64,000 nt of DNA, taken from NCBI GenBank assembly GCA_009772925.1, contig WOUQ01000010.1, positions 21,279 to 85,278 of the forward strand, in the 5' to 3' direction. The notes beneath the pieces are model-generated. The model saw nothing but the letters and a program-made list of their open reading frames with translations. It did not search any database and was not told the DNA's origin. The DNA is from a bacterium. Lineage in GTDB: Bacteria > Pseudomonadota > Gammaproteobacteria > Burkholderiales > Thiobacillaceae. The position numbers were made by a program, and so were the translations under genes. Below, one piece after another: positions 55,741 through 64,000 of this stretch (positions are counted from its first letter, which is position 1; the number at the start of each line of letters is the position of its first letter).

Positions 55741-55850
55741 TGTGCACTGGCCTGGCCCGCATTTGCGTCGACCTAGCATACGTGCATGACTCGCTCCGCC
55801 TTGGCTGCGACCGGCCTTGCAAACGACATCGAACCGAAAGGAATCCGACG

Positions 55851-58004
55851 GTGAAACAGGTTTTAGTCAGCGGCGGAGCGGTCCGCCTCGAAGACGTGCC
55901 GGCGCCAATGGTCGAAGCGGGCACAGTGCTGATCCAGATGGATCACTCGTGCATCTCGATCGGCACCGAGATGTCGGGTGTCAAATCGACCGGCCTGCCG
56001 CTTTGGAAGCGCGCGCTGCGGCAGCCGCAACACGTCCGGAAAGTTGTCGACATGGTCCTCGCCGACGGACTGATGGCGACCCGCCGCCTCGTCCAGGAGC
56101 GTCTGTCGGTCGAGCTGCCGACCGGTTACTCCGGCGCCGGCGTGGTCGTCGAGGTTGGCGCCGGCGTCGACGAGTTCGCGCCGGGCGACCGCGTCGCCTG
56201 CGCCGGCGCGCAGTGCGCCTTCCACGCCGAAGTCGTGCGCGTGCCGAAGAACCTCGTCGTGCCGATCCCGGAGAACGTCGGCTTCGACGAGGCCTCGTCG
56301 GTCGCCCTTGGCGCCATTGCGCTGCAGGGCGTCCGCCGCGCGCAGCCGACGCTCGGCGAGACCTTCGTCGTCATCGGCCTGGGCATCCTCGGCCAGCTCA
56401 CCGTGCAGCTCCTGCGCGCCAACGGCTGCCGCGTCATCGGCGTCGATCTCGATCGCTCGCGCATCGCGCTCGCCGCCCGCCACGGCATGAACTACGGCGT
56501 GCACCCCGACGACACCGACGACGTGCGGCAGGTCGCCCGCATCACCGGCGGCGCCGGCGCCGACGGCGTCGTCATCACCGCCGCCGGGCCGTCCGACGCG
56601 ATCGTCTCGGCAGCCTTCCGCATGTGCCGCAAAAAGGCGCGCGTGGTGCTGGTCGGCGACGTCGGGCTCGACCTGCAACGTGCCGACTTCTACGTCAAGG
56701 AACTCGACTTCCTGATCTCGACCTCCTACGGCCCCGGCCGCTACGACGCACAGTACGAGGAAGGCGGGCTCGACTACCCGCTCGCCTACGTGCGCTGGAC
56801 CGAGGGCCGCAACATGGCCGAGTACCTGCGCCTGATCGCCGACGGCGCCGTCGATCTCAAGCCACTGATCGCCGCCGTGCACCCGATCGACCAGGTCGAC
56901 GCCGCCTACCGCTCGCTGCAGGGCGGCACCGAGAAACCGCTGATGGTGCTGCTGTCGTATCCGCAGCGAATCGTCGGCCCGGTGCACCGCGTCGAGCTCG
57001 CGCCAGCGGTGTCGCGCGTCGCCAGCGAGGTGATCCGCATCGGGCTGATCGGCGCTGGCGGCTTCGCCAAGGGCATGCACCTGCCCAATCTGATGGAGAT
57101 GCAGGCCGACTTCCGCCTGCGCGCGGTGGCCAGCCGCACCGGCCACAACGCCACCGCCACCGGCAAGCGCTTCGGCGCGGAATACGCCACCACCGACTAC
57201 CGCGAGGTACTCGCCGACCAGGACATCGACGCGGTGATCGTCGCCACCCGCCACGACTCGCACGGCCGGCTGGCGCTCGAAGCGCTCGCCGCCGGCAAGC
57301 ACGTGCTGCTCGAGAAGCCGCTGTCGCTCGAGGAAGACGAGCTGCGCGCGATCGAGGACTTCTACGCGAAGGGCAAGGGCCCCAAGCCTGTGCTGCTGAC
57401 CGGCTTCAACCGCCGCTTCTCGCCGTACGCGCAACGCATCGCCGCACGCATCGCCGCGCGCAGCAACCCGATGATCCTCAACTACCGCATGAACGCCGGC
57501 TACATCCCGCTCGACCACTGGGTCCACGGCCCCGAGGGCGGCGGTCGCAACCGCGGCGAGGCCTGCCACATCTACGACCTTTTCACCTTCCTCACCGGCG
57601 CGCGCGTCGACCGCATCGAGGCGATGGCGATCCGCCCGGCGACCGGCTATTACGCGGCGAGCGACAACTTCGTCGCGACGCTGTCCTTCGCCGACGGCTC
57701 GCTCGCGACGCTGACGTACACGGCGCTGGGGGCCACCGAGTACCCCAAGGAGCGACTCGACGTCTTCGTCGACGGCACGGTGATCTCGCTCGACGACTAC
57801 CGCAGCCTGACGGTTGCCGGCAGCAAAGAGAAGCCGCTCGCCACGCGCGCTGCCGACAAGGGGCAGAAGGAAGAGCTGCTGGCCTTCGCCCGCGCGATCA
57901 AGGGGCAGGCCGAGTGGCCGATTCCGCTGTGGCAGCAGGTGCAGGCGACGCGCATCAGCTTCGACGTCGAGAATTTGATATCTCGTGTAACGCGCTGTGG
58001 GTAG
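55851..58004 (+). CDS. two-domain oxidoreductase: MDR dehydrogenase plus Gfo/Idh/MocA
   Basis: A 717-residue fusion. Residues 1-350 are a zinc-type medium-chain dehydrogenase/threonine-dehydrogenase-like domain (LPTGYSGAGVVVEVGAGVDEFAPGDRVACAGAQ, ETFVVIGLGILGQLTVQLLRANGCRVIGVDLD), apparently with few of the structural zinc cysteines. From about 395 follows a Gfo/Idh/MocA domain (IRIGLIGAGGFAKGMHLPNL, HVLLEKPLSLEEDELRAI, GEACHIYDLFTFLTG). Such fusions are typical of exopolysaccharide loci with AsnB and heparinase-like proteins. The sugar substrate is unknown. The start is GTG with AAAGGA upstream. Confidence 0.88.
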   Translation: MKQVLVSGGAVRLEDVPAPMVEAGTVLIQMDHSCISIGTEMSGVKSTGLPLWKRALRQPQHVRKVVDMVLADGLMATRRLVQERLSVELPTGYSGAGVVVEVGAGVDEFAPGDRVACAGAQCAFHAEVVRVPKNLVVPIPENVGFDEASSVALGAIALQGVRRAQPTLGETFVVIGLGILGQLTVQLLRANGCRVIGVDLDRSRIALAARHGMNYGVHPDDTDDVRQVARITGGAGADGVVITAAGPSDAIVSAAFRMCRKKARVVLVGDVGLDLQRADFYVKELDFLISTSYGPGRYDAQYEEGGLDYPLAYVRWTEGRNMAEYLRLIADGAVDLKPLIAAVHPIDQVDAAYRSLQGGTEKPLMVLLSYPQRIVGPVHRVELAPAVSRVASEVIRIGLIGAGGFAKGMHLPNLMEMQADFRLRAVASRTGHNATATGKRFGAEYATTDYREVLADQDIDAVIVATRHDSHGRLALEALAAGKHVLLEKPLSLEEDELRAIEDFYAKGKGPKPVLLTGFNRRFSPYAQRIAARIAARSNPMILNYRMNAGYIPLDHWVHGPEGGGRNRGEACHIYDLFTFLTGARVDRIEAMAIRPATGYYAASDNFVATLSFADGSLATLTYTALGATEYPKERLDVFVDGTVISLDDYRSLTVAGSKEKPLATRAADKGQKEELLAFARAIKGQAEWPIPLWQQVQATRISFDVENLISRVTRCG

Positions 58005-58058
58005 TTGCACTTTTTCATTACACGACAGATCAGCAATTATCAAGATTAGGAGAAGCAG

Positions 58059-58820
58059 TTGGAACTCAATGACGAAGTGCGCGCATTCTGGGAGCAAGGC
58101 CCTTGCGGTAGCGGCGAGGTGATCGTTGGCGACCGGCAGCCGCTGACCCTAGAGTGGTTTGAGCAGATCGAGGAGCATCGCTACCGCGTCGAGCCATTCA
58201 TTCATTCAGTCGCCCAGTTTTCCCGACATCACGGCAAGAAGATTCTTGAGGTTGGTGTGGGCGCTGGCACCGATCACCTGCAGTGGGCGCGTTCTGGCGC
58301 CAAATGCCACGGCGTCGATCTGACGGCGGCAGCGATTGCGACGACTCAGGCGCGATTCGCGCTCTACGGATTTTCGTCTGAGCTGCAACGCCTCGATGCC
58401 GAATCACTCCCTTTTCCCGATGATTCTTTCGACATCGTCTATTCGTGGGGTGTAATCCATCACTCGGAAAAACCGGAACTGATCATTGACGAGATCAGGC
58501 GAGTTCTCAAACCCGGAGGAAGGTTCATCGGCATGCTGTACGGGCGGCGTTCGCCACTCGTCTTCAAATTTTGGGTTAAGCATGCGCTACTCAAGGGAAA
58601 GCCTTGGCTCAGTTTTTCGGATGTTGTTTGGGACAAGGTCGAAAGTGTCGGGACCAAGGCTTATACCGAAGGTGAACTCCGGTCGCTGTTTGGGAAATTC
58701 GGCAGTACAGAGACAATCCCCCTGATCACCACCTACGACACCGACCACTGGCCCCGCTGGATCAGCAAGTTCTTTCCGGACTCGTGGGGTTGGTTCATCG
58801 GTATTCGAGCAACCAAGTAA
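58059..58820 (+). CDS. class I SAM-dependent methyltransferase
   Basis: A 253-residue protein. The SAM motif is KILEVGVGAGTDHLQWARSGAKCHGVDLTAAAI, with DAESLPFPDDSFDIVYSWGVIHHSEKPELIIDEIRRVLKPGGRFIGMLYGRR following. It probably methylates a sugar or lipid-linked intermediate. The start is TTG with AGGAG upstream; no ATG is in frame nearby. The gene looks clearly less GC-rich than its neighbours. Its stop overlaps the asnB start by one base (TAATG). Confidence 0.88.
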   Translation: MELNDEVRAFWEQGPCGSGEVIVGDRQPLTLEWFEQIEEHRYRVEPFIHSVAQFSRHHGKKILEVGVGAGTDHLQWARSGAKCHGVDLTAAAIATTQARFALYGFSSELQRLDAESLPFPDDSFDIVYSWGVIHHSEKPELIIDEIRRVLKPGGRFIGMLYGRRSPLVFKFWVKHALLKGKPWLSFSDVVWDKVESVGTKAYTEGELRSLFGKFGSTETIPLITTYDTDHWPRWISKFFPDSWGWFIGIRATK

Positions 58821-60721
58821 TGTGCGGTATCGCCGGCGTCCTCGCCCTGCAGGACGGCACCTTCCAGGCCACTGAGCAGTTCGTCGCGACGATGCGTGAC
58901 ACGATGGCCCACCGCGGCCCCGACGGCTGCGGCGTCTGGGTGTCGGAAGACGGCCGCGTCGGCCTCGGCCACCGTCGGCTGTCGATCATCGACCTGTCGG
59001 ACGCCGCCGCGCAGCCGATGGAGAACGAGGACGGCAGCCTGCGCGTGGTGTTCAACGGCGAGATCTACAACCACGCCGAGATCCGCCGCGAACTCGAAGC
59101 GCTCGGCGGCCACCGCTGGAAGACCGACCACTCCGACACCGAGGTCATTCTGCACGCCTTCGAGCAGTGGGGCATCGCCTGCCTGCAGCGTTTCCGCGGC
59201 ATGTTCGCCATCGCGCTGTGGGACGCGCGCAAGCGCGAGTTGTGGTTAATCCGCGACCGCATGGGCGTCAAGCCGCTGTACTACAGCGTGCACCACGGGC
59301 GGCTGACCTTCGCCTCGGAAATCAAGGCGCTGCTCACCGACCCCGAGCAGCCGCGCGCCGTCAACGAGGAAGCGCTGCTGCACTACCTGTCCTTCCTCGC
59401 CACGCCGGCGCCCGACACGCTGTTCGCCGGCATCCGCAAGCTGCCCTGCGCCAGCTGGCTGCGCATCGACGCCGCCGGCGCGCTGCACGAGGAGCGCTAC
59501 TGGGACCCGCTCGACAACCCGTTGCCGCTGGCCGACGCCAGTGACGACGAAATCGCCGCGAAGATACTCGCCGAGCTGAAGGTCGCCGTGCGTCTGCGCA
59601 AGGTCAGCGACGTGCCGGTCGGCGTCTTCCTCTCCGGCGGCATCGACTCGAGCACCAACGCGGCGCTGTTCTCGGAAGGCCCGGGCGAACGCGTGCGCAC
59701 CTTCTCGATCGGCTACGCCGGCGAGTACGCCAGCTACCAGAACGAGCTGCACTACGCGAAACGCGTCGCCGACGAAGTCGGCGCCGAGTACCACGAGAAG
59801 CTGCTGACCGTAGACGACCTGCTCGGCTTCCTGCCCGAGATGATCCGCCTGCAGGATGAGCCGATCGCCGACCCGGTGTGCTTCCCGGTCTATTTCGTCT
59901 CCAAGCTGGCGCGCGACAACGGCGTCATCGTCTGCCAGGTCGGCGAGGGCGCCGACGAACTGTTCTGGGGCTACCCCGGCTGGAAGACCGCGCTGCGCCT
60001 GCAGCGCTACAACGAACTGCCGATCCCCGCCATCTTCAAGAAGCTCGGCCTCGCAGTGATGCGCCTCTTCGGCAAGGAGCGCAACTTCTCCTACGAATGG
60101 CTGCGCCGCGGCGCCGCCGGATTGCCGGTGTTCTGGGGCGGTGCCGAGGCTTTTACGGAAACGCACAAGCACCGCCTGTTGTCGCCGCGCCTGCGCCGCA
60201 AGCTCGCGGGCAAGACTTCGTGGGAAGCGATTGCACCGATCCGCGAACGCTTCGAGCGAAAGGCGCGCGATCCCTCGTGGCTCAACTGGATGAGCTACCT
60301 GGACCTCAACCTGCGGCTGCCCGAACTCCTGCTGATGCGCGTCGACAAGATGAGCATGGGGGTGAGCCTCGAAGGTCGCGTGCCCTTCCTCGACCACAAG
60401 CTCGTCGAGCTGGCGATGAGCATTCCGGAGGCGACCAAGACGCGGAACGGCACGCTCAAGCACATCCTCAAGAAGGCGGTGCGCGGCGTCATCCCCGACG
60501 AGATCATCGACCGGCCCAAGCAGGGCTTCGGCGTGCCGATCCACGAGTGGTTCCTCGACCGCCTGGGCGCCGAGATCCGCAGCGAGCTCGATGCCTTCTG
60601 CGCGCAGACCGACTTCTTCGACCGCGACGAGGTGTTCCGCCTGATCGACGAGCGCAAGGCGGCGCAGGTCTGGTATCTGTTCAATTTCGCCTTGTGGTGG
60701 AAGGCGTACATCCGTGCTTGA
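58820..60721 (+). CDS. asnB: asparagine synthase (glutamine-hydrolysing) family amidotransferase
   Basis: A 633-residue protein. The N-terminal glutaminase starts MCGIAGVLALQ, giving the catalytic Cys2 after Met removal, with AHRGPDGCGVWV and VFNGEIYNHAEIRRELEALG. The C-terminal synthetase domain has the PP-loop FLSGGIDSSTNAALFSEG and LLMRVDKMSMGVSLEGRVPFLDHKLVELAM. In polysaccharide loci such proteins often amidate uronic acid or other groups rather than making free asparagine, so the substrate is open. The ORF-track upstream extension is in the methyltransferase. Confidence 0.92.
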   Translation: MCGIAGVLALQDGTFQATEQFVATMRDTMAHRGPDGCGVWVSEDGRVGLGHRRLSIIDLSDAAAQPMENEDGSLRVVFNGEIYNHAEIRRELEALGGHRWKTDHSDTEVILHAFEQWGIACLQRFRGMFAIALWDARKRELWLIRDRMGVKPLYYSVHHGRLTFASEIKALLTDPEQPRAVNEEALLHYLSFLATPAPDTLFAGIRKLPCASWLRIDAAGALHEERYWDPLDNPLPLADASDDEIAAKILAELKVAVRLRKVSDVPVGVFLSGGIDSSTNAALFSEGPGERVRTFSIGYAGEYASYQNELHYAKRVADEVGAEYHEKLLTVDDLLGFLPEMIRLQDEPIADPVCFPVYFVSKLARDNGVIVCQVGEGADELFWGYPGWKTALRLQRYNELPIPAIFKKLGLAVMRLFGKERNFSYEWLRRGAAGLPVFWGGAEAFTETHKHRLLSPRLRRKLAGKTSWEAIAPIRERFERKARDPSWLNWMSYLDLNLRLPELLLMRVDKMSMGVSLEGRVPFLDHKLVELAMSIPEATKTRNGTLKHILKKAVRGVIPDEIIDRPKQGFGVPIHEWFLDRLGAEIRSELDAFCAQTDFFDRDEVFRLIDERKAAQVWYLFNFALWWKAYIRA

Positions 60722-61529
60722 AAACACCTACGGTATTGCCAAGCGATTCGGTTTTGTCGCTGGCGTGATCGACAGACTGCAACCTGATCGCGTCCTCGAC
60801 ATCGGTTGCGGCACCGGCACTAACCTGACCAAGCCGCTGGCCGAGCGCTTCCCCTGTACCACCTTCGTCGGGATGGACAGCGATCCGGCGAGCGTTGACT
60901 TCGCCAATCGCGAGGATTGCCCGGCCAACGCCCGCTTCCATCTCGATGGTGAGCTGTCTGACCCCGGTTATTTCGATCTGGTGATTGCCTCAGAAGTTAT
61001 CGAACATGTCGAGGACCCTGATGCCTTCCTTGCCTTCCTGCGCGAGCGGCTCACTCCAGGCGGCATGTTGTTGCTGACTTTGCCGAATGGTCTCGGCCCC
61101 TTCGAGCTAGCCTCGCTCGCCGAAACGCTTATGCACCTGACAGGGATCTACGCTGTTCTGCGCTGGATCAAGCGACGGTTGCGCGGGCAGGCGATCGCAA
61201 CCACCGCGGCAGATACGCTCGCGATCAGCCCCCACATCAATTTTTTCAGCCTCCGGAGCATCCGTTCAGCCATAGCATTTGCCGGGTTCGAAATAGTCGA
61301 GTCGCGCCCACGAACACTGCTATGCGGGTTCGGCTTCGACCAGCTATTAACGTCTTCACGCATGATCAAGTGGAACACCGAAGTGGCTGACCGCGTACCG
61401 ATGTCATTCGCAAGCGCTTGGATGTTCTTGCTCAAACCAGCCGCGCCCGCGTCCGCAGAGGCGTATCACCGCGGCGCCTATGCGCAGCTTCGCCGCTTTC
61501 TTAATGAGAAGCGCTGGCATCTGCGATGA
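60714..61529 (+). CDS. class I SAM-dependent methyltransferase (second)
   Basis: A 271-residue protein starting at GTG (VLENTYGIAKRFGFVAGVIDRL), which overlaps asnB by 8 bases. The SAM motif is RVLDIGCGTGTNLTKPLAERFPCTTFVGMDSDPASV, followed by YFDLVIASEVIEHVEDPDAFLAFLRERLTPGGMLLLTLPNG. The C-terminal part has a hydrophobic stretch (FASAWMFLLKP). The acceptor is unknown. It overlaps the flippase gene by 4 bases. Composition is less GC-rich than asnB. Confidence 0.87.
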   Translation: MLENTYGIAKRFGFVAGVIDRLQPDRVLDIGCGTGTNLTKPLAERFPCTTFVGMDSDPASVDFANREDCPANARFHLDGELSDPGYFDLVIASEVIEHVEDPDAFLAFLRERLTPGGMLLLTLPNGLGPFELASLAETLMHLTGIYAVLRWIKRRLRGQAIATTAADTLAISPHINFFSLRSIRSAIAFAGFEIVESRPRTLLCGFGFDQLLTSSRMIKWNTEVADRVPMSFASAWMFLLKPAAPASAEAYHRGAYAQLRRFLNEKRWHLR

Positions 61530-62722
61530 GAGCGTTCGCCCAAGTATTTTCCTTCGACTTGATCTCTAAGGTGCTGCTGGGTGGACTTGGAATCGTCCTG
61601 ATCCGCTACATGCCGTCTGGCGAGTATGCAACCTACACCCTGCTCCTCTCACTGGTCGCGTTCGCCACACAGGGCGTCTCGGCCACCTTCAACCGCCTTT
61701 ACATCCTGACCGGCGGGAAGGGCGGATCCGGGGACGCGTGGCCGGCGCTGGGTCTGCAAGGCATGCTGATCGGTTTGTTGGCGATACTCGGACTGCCCTT
61801 GATAGGCACGCTGGGTGTCGGTTACGGACTGGCGTTGGCGCTCGTCCTCGCGAATTGCGCCTCGGAGTTCGCCAAGACCTGTTACCAGCGAGAACTTGCG
61901 TTTGCCCGTTTCTCGCTGATCGAAGTCTCCCGCTCGGCACTGTTCGTCGCCATCGCCTTGCTGCTGATCTGGCAATACGGCGACGGCGTCACCGCCTACG
62001 CGGTTCTCGGTGTGCAAGCCGCCTCGCTGCTGTTCGTCGCCTGGTTCGCCCTGCGCGGGCGACTCGCCGGTTCGGCGGCAAGCGTTGCGGGAAGCGTACG
62101 GTACGCCCGGCGCTTTGCAGACCGGAAGTACTTCGGCTTGTTCGCTTACTTCTTCGTCGTTGGCCTTTTCACGCAGGCCGATATCTTCATGCTGAAGATC
62201 GTCGGCGACGAACTGATGCTGGCGACCTACGGCTCCGCGTTTCGCTACTACAGCATCCTGTCGCTGGCACTCGGTGCCGTTCATGTCGTGCTGTTGCCGA
62301 TGATCCAGCGTGCCGGCGGAGCCGCCGACCTGCTGGCGATCCTGGCTCGCCACCGTCGGCTCCTGCTGTTGTTCGCCACCGGCACCGCATTGGCTGCCTG
62401 GCTGTCCGGTTGGCTCATCCCGTGGATCGATGCTGGCAAGTATCCGCAGGCGACCGCGACCTTCCGCGTACTGTGCATCTCGGCGGTCATTTCCTTCGCG
62501 TTCAGCCCGCACGCCAACCTGCTCCTGCGCTACGAAGCATTCCGTTTTCTGGCGCTGGCCATCGTTGCCGCGCTGGTCGCCCACGTCGCTCTGTGCCTCT
62601 TGTTGATCCCGTCCTACGGCGCCGTCGGTGCGGCGATTTCGACAGCCGTTTCCGCCGCGCTGGCCAACGCGGCTTTCTACCTGCGTGCGCACCGGCTCAC
62701 GCTCCGGGACGCGACGGCATGA
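61526..62722 (+). CDS. Wzx-type polysaccharide flippase
   Basis: A 398-residue membrane protein of the MOP superfamily (MRAFAQVFSFDLISKVLLGGLGIVLIRYMPSGEYATYTLLLSLVAFATQG...), with about 11-12 hydrophobic segments. It should move lipid-linked repeat units across the inner membrane. It is slightly shorter than many Wzx proteins. It overlaps the methyltransferase gene (ATGA), showing one operon. Confidence 0.87.
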   Translation: MRAFAQVFSFDLISKVLLGGLGIVLIRYMPSGEYATYTLLLSLVAFATQGVSATFNRLYILTGGKGGSGDAWPALGLQGMLIGLLAILGLPLIGTLGVGYGLALALVLANCASEFAKTCYQRELAFARFSLIEVSRSALFVAIALLLIWQYGDGVTAYAVLGVQAASLLFVAWFALRGRLAGSAASVAGSVRYARRFADRKYFGLFAYFFVVGLFTQADIFMLKIVGDELMLATYGSAFRYYSILSLALGAVHVVLLPMIQRAGGAADLLAILARHRRLLLLFATGTALAAWLSGWLIPWIDAGKYPQATATFRVLCISAVISFAFSPHANLLLRYEAFRFLALAIVAALVAHVALCLLLIPSYGAVGAAISTAVSAALANAAFYLRAHRLTLRDATA

Positions 62723-62780
62723 CACGGAACCACGATTGCCAACGCCAGCGCCTGCCGGCGATCGACGGCGCCGCCTGCCG

Positions 62781-64000
62781 ATGACAGCTCTCGCCCTGCC
62801 GATCCGTGCCCTGCGCCGAGCAAGGCGCGAACTGCGTCACCTCTTCGTGCGCCTGCGTGACCACCGGCAGCCGACCTTCGTCGCCGCCGGCGCGGCTCTC
62901 CCCGCGCACGCCCGCTTCGCCTTCCTCGACGGCAACTTCGTCGGCGCGCTTGCCGCCGACTTTCCGGAGTTCCCGGATGTCTTGCGGCAGCAGGCCGCCG
63001 ACGCACTCGAACACCGCTTCGACCTGCTCGGCTCCGGGCCGACGCTGGTCGCCCACGGTGTGCACTGCCACGGCGTCGAGGGCATCGTCTACGCGATGTC
63101 GCAGCCGGTGCACGCCGACCGGGCAGGGAACTGGCTCGCAGGGCGCATCAACGCCGCCAACCTCGCTGAGGCACAGCGCCTGTGGCGCCTCGTCGATGCT
63201 GGCTACGTGCCGATCGACTGGCAACTCGATTTCAAGTCCGGCTACCGCTGGCGTGAGGTCTGCTGGCACCGCGACATCCGCTTCGCTCATCGCACCGGCG
63301 TTGATATCAAGGTGCCGTGGGAGCTGGCGCGCTGCCAGCACTTGCCGGCGCTGGCACTCGCCTGCCACTTTGCGGCTGCGGGACATGCAGCCTATCTTGC
63401 GCCGCAGGTCTATGCCCGCGAATTGCGCAACCAAGCGCTCGACTTCCTCGCCGCCAACCCGCCTGGCTTCGGCGTGAACTGGGCCTGCGCGATGGACATC
63501 GCGATCCGCGCCGCCAACCTGCTGCTGGCGCGCGACATCGCGCTGGCCGCCGGCATACGCTTCGACGCCGAGTTCGAGGCCGCCTTCGCGGCGGCGATGC
63601 GCGCGCACGGGCGGCACATCGTCGCCAACCTCGAGTGGGCACCGCGTCACCGCGGCAACCATTACCTCGCCGACATTGCCGGGCTGGCCTTCGTCGCCGC
63701 TTGGCTGCCGTGCGACGCCGAAGTCGACGCCTGGCTGGCCTTCGCGGCGCAAGAACTGATCGCCGAAATCGACTACCAGTTTCACGCCGACGGCAGCAAC
63801 TTCGAGGCCTCGGTCTGCTACCACCGGCTATCCGCCGAGACCGTGCTGTGGACCGCCGCGCTGCTCGCCGCCCTGCCGCCGGAGAAGAAGGCCGCGCTGC
63901 AGCGGCCGCAGCGCCACCGGGCGCTGCCGCGCCTGCGCGCCGCGGCGCAGCCACTCCACGCGCTGCCCGGGGGCGGCGGCGAGTCGCCGCTGCGCGCCCG
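62781..64000 (+). CDS. heparinase II/III-like protein, C-terminus beyond window
   Basis: The frame is open from ATG 62781 to the window edge (about 406 residues) and is missing from the ORF track. The N-terminal alpha/alpha-toroid typical of heparinase II/III and alginate-lyase-like proteins is visible: HRFDLLGSGPT, VPWELARCQHLPALALA, NLEWAPRHRGNHYLADIAGLAFVAAWLP and QFHADGSNFEASVCYHRLSAETVL (the N...YH catalytic-type region). It is probably exported or acts on the locus polysaccharide. A short gap of 58 bases follows the flippase. Confidence 0.88.
   Translation, partial: MTALALPIRALRRARRELRHLFVRLRDHRQPTFVAAGAALPAHARFAFLDGNFVGALAADFPEFPDVLRQQAADALEHRFDLLGSGPTLVAHGVHCHGVEGIVYAMSQPVHADRAGNWLAGRINAANLAEAQRLWRLVDAGYVPIDWQLDFKSGYRWREVCWHRDIRFAHRTGVDIKVPWELARCQHLPALALACHFAAAGHAAYLAPQVYARELRNQALDFLAANPPGFGVNWACAMDIAIRAANLLLARDIALAAGIRFDAEFEAAFAAAMRAHGRHIVANLEWAPRHRGNHYLADIAGLAFVAAWLPCDAEVDAWLAFAAQELIAEIDYQFHADGSNFEASVCYHRLSAETVLWTAALLAALPPEKKAALQRPQRHRALPRLRAAAQPLHALPGGGGESPLRA

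Noticed and set aside
55124-55789. 221-codon ORF taken as an intact gene
   Set aside because: Only parts resemble Gmd and GDP-fucose synthase, in mixed frames; it is better read as pseudogene debris.
55863-58097. Minus-strand ORF of 744 codons and plus-strand ORF 55817-58072
   Set aside because: Both are shadows of the two-domain oxidoreductase; the alternative translations are Arg- or Val/Gly/Ala-rich without domains.
62719-62784. 21-codon ORF between the flippase and the heparinase-like gene, with ATGA overlaps on both sides
   Set aside because: No recognisable ribosome-binding site or protein features; probably chance.

Overview
The window is GC-rich chromosomal DNA from a betaproteobacterium. 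The evidence is gene order and gene content: a sigma factor/DUF3619/DUF3106 cluster, rplU-rpmA-obgE-proB, murJ/ribF-ileS-lspA-fkpB-ispH with rpsT nearby, rpsF-priB-rpsR-rplI-dnaB-alr, DUF3579 and DUF3025 proteins, and pcm-rhodanese-tolC-waaA. I cannot fix the genus; a Rhodocyclales-like or related autotrophic/denitrifying lineage would fit. No rRNA, tRNA or CRISPR array was seen.

Layout. 1-18 kb is mostly housekeeping: an ECF-type sigma operon (minus), ribosomal proteins L21/L27, the ObgE GTPase and ProB (plus), then a minus-strand block (ispH, fkpB, lspA, ileS, ribF, murJ). The ribF-ileS junction is split by a repeat element of about 430 bp with long terminal inverted repeats. Next come rpsT, ppa, a phosphodiesterase, DUF3025, a CnoX-like thioredoxin, an HD-GYP protein that has lost its HD dyad, an MscS-type channel and hypC.

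18.3-33.4 kb is the most distinctive part. Same-strand, tightly spaced genes encode a membrane-bound Isp-type [NiFe] hydrogenase (hupD, hupH, small subunit, isp1, isp2, large subunit). They are followed without a clear terminator by a small Cys-containing protein and a complete V/A-type ATPase (nine subunit genes). The small gene has a strong Shine-Dalgarno and ATG, then a stop after four codons, lying exactly at an A AAA AAG slippery heptamer; a -1 shift restores a 94-residue protein. The AT-rich hypC/hupD intergenic region carries an FNR-like box. A plausible reading is an anaerobically regulated unit joining H2 oxidation to a rotary ATPase.

33.4-55.1 kb: a GlcG/HbpS-like secreted protein; a MacAB-type efflux set followed by a proline-rich secreted protein; trpC; alr; dnaB; rplI-rpsR-priB-rpsF (priB apparently starts at CTG); an FmdE-like gene with its own FNR-like box inserted on the opposite strand between rplI and dnaB; a PLP amino-acid decarboxylase; dcd; mrp/apbC; a second proline-rich secreted protein; CBS, RppH and SpeE-like proteins; pcm, rhodanese, tolC and waaA. 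At least five intergenic spacers carry related G-rich hexamer/heptamer repeats (GGGAAAC / GGGTAGC), usually as inverted pairs.

55.1-64 kb is a polysaccharide locus. It starts with decayed remnants of gmd and fcl (GDP-fucose synthesis), followed by a two-domain dehydrogenase, a methyltransferase, an AsnB-type amidotransferase, a second methyltransferase, a Wzx-type flippase and a heparinase II/III-like protein cut by the window end. The two methyltransferase genes look less GC-rich than their neighbours, suggesting mosaic acquisition.
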